IMG/VR virus record: IMGVR_UViG_3300042914_002952
Coordinates: 57,303 to 121,302 of that record
Strand: one strand, 5' to 3'
DNA: 64,000 nt
DNA from: a virus
The stretch's first letter is position 1. The number at the start of each line of letters is the position of its first letter. Made by a program: the position numbers and the translations under genes. Below, in pieces: positions 17,737 through 25,064 of this stretch. Below the pieces are notes generated by a model. It was not told the origin of the DNA, did no database searches, and was given only the letters and a program-made list of their open reading frames with translations.

Positions 17737-17912
17737 TCCCCATAAATGTCTCTTTTTTGTTGTTGTATTTGTTTTGTGTTATTTTTACAAATTTCTTCAA
17801 TACTTTTTTGAATTACTTTGTGAATTTTTAATCCGTTAATTTCACAATATTCTTTCAGTATTTTGTGATGATATTCACTTATTTTTATATTTTTAGAAGT
17901 GTTATCTTTCAT
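17733..17912 (-). CDS. Small ribbon-helix-helix-like DNA-binding protein, 59 aa
   Basis: A 59-codon frame between the gp15-like and sheath genes. The product starts MKDNTSKNIKISEYHHKILK and continues YCEINGLKIHKVIQKSIEEI before a Lys/Gln-rich tail. The pattern of one beta strand (KNIKIS) and two helices joined by an N-G-L-K turn fits MetJ/Arc-type ribbon-helix-helix proteins, which dimerise to bind DNA operators. It is antisense to the flanking structural genes, its stop overlaps the gp15-like stop region, and TATTTATC lies 3 nt before its start. It could be a regulator of the tail operon; targets are unknown. Confidence 0.6.
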   Translation of the reverse strand: MKDNTSKNIKISEYHHKILKEYCEINGLKIHKVIQKSIEEICKNNTKQIQQQKRDIYGD

Positions 17913-17915
17913 AAA

Positions 17916-17923
17916 GATAAATA
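17916..17923 (-). promoter_or_regulatory. Late-type box variant (TATTTATC on minus strand)
   Basis: The minus strand reads TATTTATC three bases before the RHH start codon at 17912, the same spacing as several late-type boxes on the plus strand. Confidence 0.3.
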
Positions 17924-18000
17924 TAGATAAAAAAAGATAAATTTATATATATAACTATTTTTTTTTATAAAATAAAGGGAATCTTTGGTAAATGTGATAA

Positions 18001-18008
18001 TATTTATT
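18001..18008 (+). promoter_or_regulatory. Late-type box variant TATTTATT for tail sheath
   Basis: AATATTTATTATAAA lies about 40 nt before the sheath ATG at 18048. The rest of the leader is A-rich with no Shine-Dalgarno motif. Confidence 0.4.
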
Positions 18009-18047
18009 ATAAAAAGAAATAAAATAATATAACCAAACAATATAAAA

Positions 18048-20903
18048 ATGGCAAATTCAAATAGAGTTTTTGTATCTCCTGGTGTATACACATCAGAAAA
18101 AGATTTAACTTTTGTAGCTCAAAGTGTGGGTGTAAGTACACTTGGTTTAGTAGGTGAGACCTTAAAAGGTCCTGCGTTTGAGCCGATTTTAATAACTGAT
18201 TTCGACGAGTTTAAGTCCTATTTTGGAACAACGTCTCCACTTAAAGATGGGAATGGTAACCCAAAATTTGAATTGCCATATTTTGCTAAATCATACTTAG
18301 AAGAATCAAACCAATTATTTGTTACAAGGATATTAGGTTTAACAGGATATATGCCAAGTAAAAGTTTTGGAATACAAACTATTGGTGGTGTTACTTTGGG
18401 AACTTTAAGTGGAACAACATCTGGTTTAACCATGTCCGCAACTACCAGTACAATTACAGGTAGTACAATATATTCGGAATTGTCCGATAAAATTTCAGTA
18501 GATGGAAATTACATTACCGATTATATTGTATCTAATTTTAGTGGTAATACTTCTTCAAACCATGGTCAATGGTTTGTTATGGGAAATGTACCATCTTCAG
18601 GTACAACATCATTAACCACCTCTTTGGAGGAAGTTTCTCCTTTGACAGGTTTAGATAACGCAAACAATAACAATAATAAAGAGTGGTATAACGTTTTAGT
18701 TAACACAGGTAATACCGAAGTTTATTCATACTTATTTGTTTACAATAGTGGTACTTCAAGGTTTGATGTAACAAGATATACCTATAACGCAACTTTGAAT
18801 AGTGACTACGATGGAAAGATAATTTTATCTTTTAGACCGAGAGGTTCGTATGTTGGACAAACATTGAATCTTGAAGTAACTACCGATTCCAATTTTAATA
18901 TCAGTGGTACTGGTTTAACATCAAATCCTTTATCTGAGTTTACTGTAAATGTAACAGGTGCAACAAGTGGAGCAAAATCTTTTACATGTAGTATGGACAG
19001 TACTTCATCAAAATACGTAACCAAAGTATTTGGTACAGACGTTTATGATAGATTAAAAGGTGATGTTCCAATTTATGTTTTCGAGTCATACCCTAACTAT
19101 CTTTTAGAGGCCTACAAACAAGGTTATATCAGAGGTTTAAGTTTAACAGAAATCTATGAAAGTGAAACAAATTCTTTTAGAACAAAATGGGACACACCTG
19201 TTTCTCCAACAATTGTTTCAGAAGTTCGTGGTGGTGAAGTTGTTGATTTATTTGACATAATCACTATTTCAGATGGAGACAGTGCTAATTTTGAAGTAAA
19301 AATATCGATAATAAACATTAACATTGAAACAGGTGAATTTGATTTGATTGTTAGGGATTTTAATGATACCGATGATAACATTGTTGTACTTGAAAAATTC
19401 TCAAGATGTTCAATGAATCCAGATTTACCTGGATACGTTGCAAGAAAGATTGGAACCTCCGATGGAGAATATGAATTACGTTCAAGATATATTATGTTAT
19501 CGATGAGTAGTAGTGCACCATCAGACGCATATCCCGCAGGATTTAAAGGGTTCGTATCAAATAGTACGTTCGGTTCAAAAACTTTGGGTTCTGTTATGTA
19601 CAAAACGGAGTTCTACGATGCTGGTGATATTATGGGTTATGAATCAGATGGTACTCCTATTTTATCTTCAGGTGATAAACTAAGAAGAACATATTTCGGT
19701 TTAGGTAATCAAGTTAGTCAAGTTACATTTGATAGAGATTTATTTAAATTTAAAGGAATAAATGCAACTTCATCAACTGAAGGATTTCACTTATCAACAA
19801 ACGCTTCAACTTTGACAGGTACGACGTATTTAACAACACCATATGATTTAGAAGGTCAAACAGATGCAACAAACAATAAATTAACAAATATTAACTATAG
19901 AAAGTTTACATTAGCGGTATGTGGTGGATTTGATGGGTGGGACATTTATAGAAACGTAAGAACATATGGTGACAATTATATCTTTGGTAAACCAACATAT
20001 GTAAGTGGTAACACTTCAAATGGGGGTGTATTTAGTACTCTTTCAGGAAATTCTGATTATTACTCATACATACAAGGTATTGACACTTTTTCAAATCCAG
20101 AAGCGGTTGATATCAATATATTTGCGACACCAGGTATAAACTTTTTTGACCACAGTTCATTGACAGCTTACGCAATTGAAATGGTTGAAGAAGATAGAGC
20201 AGACTCTTTATACGTAATATCAAGTCCAAATCAAACAACAACTGATGAAATTATTGATTCATTGGATTTAGTATCAATTGATAGTAACTATTCGTCAACA
20301 TATTGGCCGTGGATTCAAGTGAGAGATGTGGATAATGCAACACAATTGTTTTTACCACCAACAGGTGAAGTATTAAGGAACATTGCGTTAACCGATAATG
20401 TTTCTTTTCCATGGTTTGCTGTGGCCGGGTATTCAAGAGGTTTAGTTAATTCAATTAAAGCATATAAGAAATTAACATTGGATGAAAGAGATGATTTGTA
20501 TAAGAATAGAATTAATCCAATCGCAACTTTTGCTGATACAGGTACTATAATTTGGGGTAACAAAACTTTACAAGTTAGAGAATCCGCTTTGGATAGAATA
20601 AACGTAAGAAGACTTTTGTTGAGAACGAGAAAATTAATATCAGCAGTTGCGGTTAGACTTTTATTTGAACAAAATGATGAACAAGTTCGTAATGAGTTCT
20701 TAAGATTAGTTAATCCAATATTAGAATCGATAAAAAGAGAAAGAGGTGTTTACGAATTCAGAGTAACAGTATCAAACGACCCAGAGGATATTGATGCAAA
20801 CACTTTGAGAGGTAAAATATATATTAAACCAACCCGCTCATTGGAATTCATTGATTTGGAATTTATAATTACACCTACAGGTGCATCTTTCGAAAATGTT
20901 TAA
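18048..20903 (+). CDS. Tail sheath protein (gp18-like), 951 aa
   Basis: Main contractile sheath subunit. The N-terminus RVFVSPGVYTSEKDLTFVAQ, then STLGLVGETLKGPAFEPILI and TDFDEFKSYFG, is the classic sheath start. The C-terminal half has FATPGINFFDHSSLTAYAIE, GNKTLQVRESALDRINVRRL and ILESIKRERGVYEFRVTVSN, which form the conserved core that joins neighbouring subunits and the tube. At 951 aa it is far longer than T4 gp18 (659 aa). Extra Ser/Thr/Gly-rich beta domains between about 110 and 330 probably face outward. The start ATG follows an A-rich leader. It precedes the tail tube gene, as in T4, but with a repeat-bearing 309-bp gap. Confidence 0.92.
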   Translation: MANSNRVFVSPGVYTSEKDLTFVAQSVGVSTLGLVGETLKGPAFEPILITDFDEFKSYFGTTSPLKDGNGNPKFELPYFAKSYLEESNQLFVTRILGLTGYMPSKSFGIQTIGGVTLGTLSGTTSGLTMSATTSTITGSTIYSELSDKISVDGNYITDYIVSNFSGNTSSNHGQWFVMGNVPSSGTTSLTTSLEEVSPLTGLDNANNNNNKEWYNVLVNTGNTEVYSYLFVYNSGTSRFDVTRYTYNATLNSDYDGKIILSFRPRGSYVGQTLNLEVTTDSNFNISGTGLTSNPLSEFTVNVTGATSGAKSFTCSMDSTSSKYVTKVFGTDVYDRLKGDVPIYVFESYPNYLLEAYKQGYIRGLSLTEIYESETNSFRTKWDTPVSPTIVSEVRGGEVVDLFDIITISDGDSANFEVKISIININIETGEFDLIVRDFNDTDDNIVVLEKFSRCSMNPDLPGYVARKIGTSDGEYELRSRYIMLSMSSSAPSDAYPAGFKGFVSNSTFGSKTLGSVMYKTEFYDAGDIMGYESDGTPILSSGDKLRRTYFGLGNQVSQVTFDRDLFKFKGINATSSTEGFHLSTNASTLTGTTYLTTPYDLEGQTDATNNKLTNINYRKFTLAVCGGFDGWDIYRNVRTYGDNYIFGKPTYVSGNTSNGGVFSTLSGNSDYYSYIQGIDTFSNPEAVDINIFATPGINFFDHSSLTAYAIEMVEEDRADSLYVISSPNQTTTDEIIDSLDLVSIDSNYSSTYWPWIQVRDVDNATQLFLPPTGEVLRNIALTDNVSFPWFAVAGYSRGLVNSIKAYKKLTLDERDDLYKNRINPIATFADTGTIIWGNKTLQVRESALDRINVRRLLLRTRKLISAVAVRLLFEQNDEQVRNEFLRLVNPILESIKRERGVYEFRVTVSNDPEDIDANTLRGKIYIKPTRSLEFIDLEFIITPTGASFENV

Positions 20904-20908
20904 AAATT

Positions 20909-21054
20909 GCCCAGTATATTACACCAGTATATAAAACTAGTAGATAATAAATGTTAAATAGACTAGAAATAATAAATACTAGATAATAAAAACTAGAAAT
21001 AATAAATACTAGATAATAAAAACTAGAAATAATAAATACTAGTATATACTGGGC
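20909..21054. repeat. CTAG-rich 30-bp tandem repeats inside an 11-bp inverted repeat
   Basis: GCCCAGTATAT (20909-20919) and its exact complement ATATACTGGGC (21044-21054) bound a tract in which a 30-bp unit begins at 20962, 20992 and 21022. Each unit has two ACTAG elements about 15 bp apart, so the tract carries seven CTAG tetramers. It starts 6 bases after the sheath stop. It could be a protein-binding array, a transcription/processing element or a replication/recombination site. Confidence 0.7.
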
Positions 21055-21212
21055 TAATAAAAGATAAATAAAAAAAAAGAAAAAACCAAGTAATTATATA
21101 ATTTTTTTGCCTTTATAACAAATTTTTCTTTTTTTATTAAACTTTTCCATTATATAGATATTTATAAACATACAAATAGAAGTATAAAAATAAATGCATA
21201 AAAAAAAATAAA
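21055..21212 (+). other. AT-rich leader of the tail tube gene
   Basis: Rest of the 309-bp sheath-tube gap. It is A/T-rich and holds a late-type box at 21159. A five-codon mini-frame (MHKKK) starts at 21194, just before the tube ATG. I see no other gene in it. Confidence 0.5.
21159..21166 (+). promoter_or_regulatory. Late-type box TATTTATA for tail tube
   Basis: Exact octamer 46 nt before the tube ATG at 21213. This is the longest leader of the set. Confidence 0.45.
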
Positions 21213-21701
21213 ATGGCAGATTTATTAATGAAAATGCCGGTTCCATACGAACCGAAACGTCAGAATAGATTCATTTTGAGGTTCCCATCTTCATTGGGAA
21301 TCAATGAATGGTATGTATCATCCGCGGCTAGACCTTCGGCAAAAATAAACTCGGTAGCAATACCATTTTTAAATACTTCAACGTATGTTGCTGGTAGATT
21401 TGAATGGGCTGAAATGAGAGTAACTTTCAGAGACCCAATTGGTCCATCGGCAGCACAGGCTTTAATGGAATGGTTTAGATTACACGCAGAATCTGTTACA
21501 GGTAGAATGGGTTATGCTGCCGGTTATAAAAAAGACATTGAACTAGAAATGTTAGACCCAACGGGTGTGGTTGTTGAGAAATGGATTATGCAAGGTACAT
21601 TTATCACCGATTTAAACTTCAATGAATTGGATTATTCAAGGGATGAAATCGCAACAATTACTTGTTCTTTACGTCCAGATAGATGTATTTTGGTGTACTA
21701 A
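21213..21701 (+). CDS. Tail tube protein (gp19-like), 162 aa
   Basis: Subunit of the inner tail tube. PYEPKRQNRFILRFPSSLGI, VSSAARPSAKINSVAIPFLN, FEWAEMRVTFRDPIGPSAAQ and QGTFITDLNFNELDYSRDEI follow the strand order of T4 gp19 and Hcp-like tubes, and the length matches T4 gp19 (163 aa). Hexameric rings of this protein stack inside the sheath. Its own late-type box and strong terminator make it a monocistronic, probably highly expressed unit. Alanine- and arginine-rich segments look atypically GC-rich for the window, in line with high expression. Confidence 0.9.
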   Translation: MADLLMKMPVPYEPKRQNRFILRFPSSLGINEWYVSSAARPSAKINSVAIPFLNTSTYVAGRFEWAEMRVTFRDPIGPSAAQALMEWFRLHAESVTGRMGYAAGYKKDIELEMLDPTGVVVEKWIMQGTFITDLNFNELDYSRDEIATITCSLRPDRCILVY

Positions 21702-21728
21702 TTTAAAAAAAATAATTATCTCAATAAA

Positions 21729-21764
21729 AAAAGGTCTTCTCAAAAGGAAGACCTTTACTTTTTT
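21729..21764 (+). terminator. Rho-independent terminator after tail tube
   Basis: AAAGGTCTTC (21730-21739) and GAAGACCTTT (21747-21756) form a perfect 10-bp stem with a 7-nt loop, followed by a T-rich run. It lies 28 bp after the tube stop and isolates that gene. Confidence 0.9.
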
Positions 21765-21809
21765 ATATAGTTTTGTATTTTATAATAGTTATAGTTAAAA
21801 GATAAATTT

Positions 21810-22199
21810 ATGAAAGACATATTTAAATTTGAACCAATTGAACCATTAATTGAAAATAGATATCTAATCAATATAATTGGTGCATATGTTCCTCAATTCC
21901 TTTTTAAGAAATATAAAATCTATAACGAAGGTGATGATTTAATTTTTACCACTGAATTTTATGAGACAATAAACTTCATATTTAACCCAAAAGATTTTTT
22001 TGAAATTACTGGTGTTAAAATAGATTATCTTTCACCTATTGGTGAAATAATAGGTTCGTTAGAATTTAAAATAAAAGGTTCAAATTTTGAAAAAGAACAA
22101 TCTTATTCAAATAGTGAATTACAAACAAATAAATTTAAATTTATAATAGATAAAGAATCGATGATGTTAACATTTAAATCGGACGAAGAAAATAAATAA
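21810..22199 (+). CDS. Tail-tube-fold-like hypothetical protein, 129 aa
   Basis: Small beta-rich protein beginning PIEPLIENRYLINIIGAYVP and continuing FTTEFYETINFIFNPKDFFE then VKIDYLSPIGEIIGSLEFKI. 'NRY.I.I.G..VP' followed by 'V.I.YLSP.GE' resembles the strand order of tube-type proteins. It lies between the tube and gp26-like genes, where tube-initiator or hub proteins are expected. I do not recognise a specific family. The stop is one base before the next ATG, so it is translated together with the gp26-like gene. Confidence 0.5.
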   Translation: MKDIFKFEPIEPLIENRYLINIIGAYVPQFLFKKYKIYNEGDDLIFTTEFYETINFIFNPKDFFEITGVKIDYLSPIGEIIGSLEFKIKGSNFEKEQSYSNSELQTNKFKFIIDKESMMLTFKSDEENK

Positions 22200-22200
22200 A

Positions 22201-22950
22201 ATGGAAGAATTTAAAATTGACCCCAACATTGCTTATGATGTTGTTGAATTACCTTCAAGAGGTATTTTTTATAAAAATAAAAAAAAATCAGTAAGAGTTG
22301 CATATTTAACTGCTGCAGATGAAAACATATTATCTTCATCAAACTTAATCCAAAACAATACTGTTATTGATGAGTTGTTAAAAAGAAAAATAATCGATAA
22401 AGATATTGAATTAGATGAATTAGTGGATGAGGATAGAATGGCGGTTTTAATATTTTTAAGAAACACTGCTTTTGGTTCTGAATACAGTTATAAAATAACT
22501 GACGGAAAAACAGGTAAAGAATTTGATGTCACTTTTGATTTAAGTGAGTTGTCCTTTAAAAATTTTAATCTCGAACCAAATGAAAACGGTGAATTTAAAT
22601 ATACCACCAACGTTTCAAAAATCGATATTACTTTTAAATTTTTAACAAAAAAACAAGAAAAAGAAATTGAACAAATTGAAAAAAGTTGGAATGGAGTTGG
22701 TGTACCACCAATTGTAACAAAACAACTTGAATTTATGATTAAATCGGTAGCTGGTAATAAAGACCCAATGAACATTAGAAATTTCATTGAAAATCTACCA
22801 ATTAAAGATTCTCAAGACTTTAGAAAATATATTAGAGAGAATAGACCCGCAATTGACCTAAAAAAAGAAGTAACGACCCCATCAGGAGAGAATATCCAAA
22901 TTGTTATTGGATTCGGGGTCGAATTTTTTCGCCCTTTCTACGGACTATAG
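22201..22950 (+). CDS. Baseplate hub/tail-assembly protein (gp26-like), 249 aa
   Basis: VVELPSRGIFYKNKKKSVRV then AYLTAADENILSSSNL then LVDEDRMAVLIFLRNTAFGS then YSYKITDGKTG fits T4 gp26-type proteins: 'LPS.G..Y', 'VR.LTA.DE.IL', 'L..DR...L..LR...FG..Y'. In T4 gp26 takes part in hub assembly and is encoded close to gp51. The zero-frame product ends EFFRPFYGL. At TTTTTTCGC (22924-22932) a second frame (+1) is open across the stop and adds a conserved-looking tail (see 22874-23077). The gene may therefore give two products, as tail-assembly chaperone genes do in other phages. Confidence 0.65.
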   Translation: MEEFKIDPNIAYDVVELPSRGIFYKNKKKSVRVAYLTAADENILSSSNLIQNNTVIDELLKRKIIDKDIELDELVDEDRMAVLIFLRNTAFGSEYSYKITDGKTGKEFDVTFDLSELSFKNFNLEPNENGEFKYTTNVSKIDITFKFLTKKQEKEIEQIEKSWNGVGVPPIVTKQLEFMIKSVAGNKDPMNIRNFIENLPIKDSQDFRKYIRENRPAIDLKKEVTTPSGENIQIVIGFGVEFFRPFYGL

Positions 22951-23077
22951 AAAGTCTCAATTAGACGAAATATTATATCTAATAAGAAGAGGATTCTCCT
23001 ACGGGGATATTCTTTCAATGCCAATATCGATTAGACGATATTATGTTAACTATATTCAGGAATTGGAAAATAAATAA
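22874..23077 (+). CDS. Overlapping +1-frame extension of gp26-like gene (candidate frameshift product)
   Basis: This frame is open from 22874 to the TAA at 23075-23077 with no ATG in its overlapping part. From the overlap it reads SNFFALSTDYRKSQLDEILY then LIRRGFSYGDILSMPISIRR then YYVNYIQELENK. The sequence is charged, helical and protein-like, and the 150-bp gap has no other use. A +1 slip of the Phe-tRNA from UUU to UUC at 22927-22930, before a CGC codon, would join the frames. Alternatives are a TTG start at 22901 behind GGAGAG, an internal ATG that would give a much shorter peptide, or an indel in the T6 run. Coordinates give the full open frame, not a proven start. Confidence 0.55.
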   Translation, partial: RPHQERISKLLLDSGSNFFALSTDYRKSQLDEILYLIRRGFSYGDILSMPISIRRYYVNYIQELENK

Positions 23078-23083
23078 AATTGA

Positions 23084-23091
23084 TATTTATA
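23084..23091 (+). promoter_or_regulatory. Late-type box TATTTATA
   Basis: Exact octamer 13 nt before the ATG at 23105 of the tape-measure-like gene and 6 nt after the +1-frame stop. Confidence 0.5.
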
Positions 23092-23104
23092 TGTAAACAA
23101 TTTT

Positions 23105-25033
23105 ATGAGGAATCTTGGAGATTTTAGAAGATTAGCCAATCAAAGCGGAGGTAATCTTCAAATATATATAAGTGCGTGTGGGGCAATTGACCCGTCCGAG
23201 TCAACCGCATTTCTACAAGCTTGGAATGAATATACATCATCACAAAATAAAATAAACACACCGTCTCAATCATCATCGGGTTCTGTTGATATTGAACCTT
23301 TAAAAAAAATACAAAATTTAAGCCAAAGTGTTCAATCGTATAAAGTACAAAGTTCAGAAATGATTCAGGCATCTGAAATTATTGACGGTGTACAATCATT
23401 AATAAGTGGAACATTTGGTGACGGTGGTCTTTTTGGAAAAGGTAATTTTGGTGAAAATTTAAAAAATGCAGGTTCGAATTTTTTAAAATCCATGTTAGAT
23501 ACGGTGGTATCGGCGGGTGCGGAAATACTACAACAAGAAGTGAATTTACACAATCAGATAAACTCAAAAATTGGTATTTCAGGAGAACTATCTAGAGGGT
23601 TAAGAAACGAAATTATTGAAACTTTACCTCAAATGATATCTATGGGTTATGGATTTGAGGATGTTAAGGATACAATTACGGGAATGATAGAAGAACAGGG
23701 TAAATTTACTTTATATAATAGAGAAGTAATTGGAGACATGGCTGTAACATCAAGAGCATTTGTTGGTGATTTAGATACTCTTGGGAAGATGATTGGAACA
23801 TACGAAAAAACAGGTTTTGGCGCTGCAGATGCTTTAGACAAAATAAATCAAGCTGGTAAAAGTTCAATTAGTTTAGGTTTAAATGCGAGAAAAGTTGTTT
23901 CAGAAATCGAAACAAACATGAAAAATTTAAACCAATACGGTTTTAAAAATGGATTTGATGGATTAAATAGAATGGTTCAAAAATCTATTGAATTTAAAAT
24001 GAGTATGCAAAGTGTTTTTACTTTAGCCGAAAAACTATTTGACCCTGACCAAGCAATTGGATTATCCGCGAATTTACAGGCAATAGGTGGGGCTATCGGA
24101 GACTTTAACGACCCTTTAAAACTGATGTATATGGCAACAAACGATGCTGGTGGATTACAAGAAGCAATGATTGGTGTTGCGGGTTCTTTAGCGACATATA
24201 ATTCAGAATTGGGTAAATTTGAAATCACTGGTGTTAATTTAAGAAAAGCAAGGGCGTTAGCTGGTGAATTAGGTGTGAGTATGGACGAATTATCAACCAC
24301 CGCGATAAAAGCCGCTGAAAGAACATCAGCGTCTGCAGATTTATTGGCAGGAGGATTTAATCTTGACGAAAAACAACAAGAGTTTATTACGAACTTAGCG
24401 AGAATGGAGGGAGGTAAAATGGTTATCGACGTTCCACAGGGATTATTTACAGAATTTGGTAATCAAACAAGAGTTGCTTTGGATGAATTAAATAGTGAAC
24501 AAGTACAAGTTTTATTGAATAATCAAGAAGTATTCGAAAAAATGAGTGCCAAAGATATTGCGTTAGAACAATATACTGAAATGCAAAAAATAGGTCTTAA
24601 TGTTTCAGAAATAGTTACAATGATGAAAGTTGATTTCGCTAGTGGTGTTCGAGGTGGTCTTTCAAAAGTGGATGAATATTTAAAAAATGCTAATGAAATT
24701 TTAAATGAAACAAAAAGTGGTCAAAATGAGATAGGTCAACTTTTAACGGGTAAAAAGGGAGAGATTAAGGGTATGGGATATGATTTTGTTACAAAAAAAG
24801 TGGAAGATGCCATTATTAGACCAAATCAAAAAGATATTATTATTCCAAGTATAAACGACACTATTTACGCAATAGATGAAACCAAAAACAGAGGTGGTAA
24901 CGTTGTTGGTGAAAATAAAAAATTAGAAATTTCAATTAATAGTAATGTCAATGCAGATGCAATAAGAAACGAAATTATGAATCAAATAGCGATGACATCA
25001 GATTATAGAGAATATATTGGAACATTTAGTTAA
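23105..25033 (+). CDS. Tape-measure-like tail protein (gp29-like), 642 aa
   Basis: Mostly helical protein with small-residue-rich stretches, as in tape measures: EIIDGVQSLISGTFGDGGLF, KSMLDTVVSAGAEILQQEVN, GLSANLQAIGGAIGDFNDPL and AIKAAERTSASADLLAGGFN. The length is near T4 gp29 (590 aa), the hub/tape measure that sets tail length. Its position after gp26-like and before hub proteins fits T4 order. The N-terminus is Ser/Gln-rich and the C-terminus is Asn-rich. I see no lytic domain. A hub chaperone role cannot be excluded. Confidence 0.55.
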   Translation: MRNLGDFRRLANQSGGNLQIYISACGAIDPSESTAFLQAWNEYTSSQNKINTPSQSSSGSVDIEPLKKIQNLSQSVQSYKVQSSEMIQASEIIDGVQSLISGTFGDGGLFGKGNFGENLKNAGSNFLKSMLDTVVSAGAEILQQEVNLHNQINSKIGISGELSRGLRNEIIETLPQMISMGYGFEDVKDTITGMIEEQGKFTLYNREVIGDMAVTSRAFVGDLDTLGKMIGTYEKTGFGAADALDKINQAGKSSISLGLNARKVVSEIETNMKNLNQYGFKNGFDGLNRMVQKSIEFKMSMQSVFTLAEKLFDPDQAIGLSANLQAIGGAIGDFNDPLKLMYMATNDAGGLQEAMIGVAGSLATYNSELGKFEITGVNLRKARALAGELGVSMDELSTTAIKAAERTSASADLLAGGFNLDEKQQEFITNLARMEGGKMVIDVPQGLFTEFGNQTRVALDELNSEQVQVLLNNQEVFEKMSAKDIALEQYTEMQKIGLNVSEIVTMMKVDFASGVRGGLSKVDEYLKNANEILNETKSGQNEIGQLLTGKKGEIKGMGYDFVTKKVEDAIIRPNQKDIIIPSINDTIYAIDETKNRGGNVVGENKKLEISINSNVNADAIRNEIMNQIAMTSDYREYIGTFS

Positions 25034-25050
25034 AAAAATCAAAAAATATC

Positions 25051-25058
25051 TATTTATA
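25051..25058 (+). promoter_or_regulatory. Late-type box TATTTATA
   Basis: Exact octamer 6 nt before the ATG at 25065 of the 1615-aa baseplate gene. Confidence 0.5.
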
Positions 25059-25064
25059 TAATAG

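Noticed and set aside
12906-17912. Mixed-strand block as an inserted mobile element
   Set aside because: No integrase, transposase or terminal repeats; the genes are typical phage neck and helicase functions.
20962-21043. Tandem 30-bp repeats as a CRISPR array
   Set aside because: Units abut without unique spacers of constant length, and there are no cas genes nearby.
21097-21150. Minus-strand 17-codon lysine-rich frame (MEKFNKKRKICYKGKKII-like) next to the tube promoter
   Set aside because: Too short and too AT-biased to support as a gene without conservation data.
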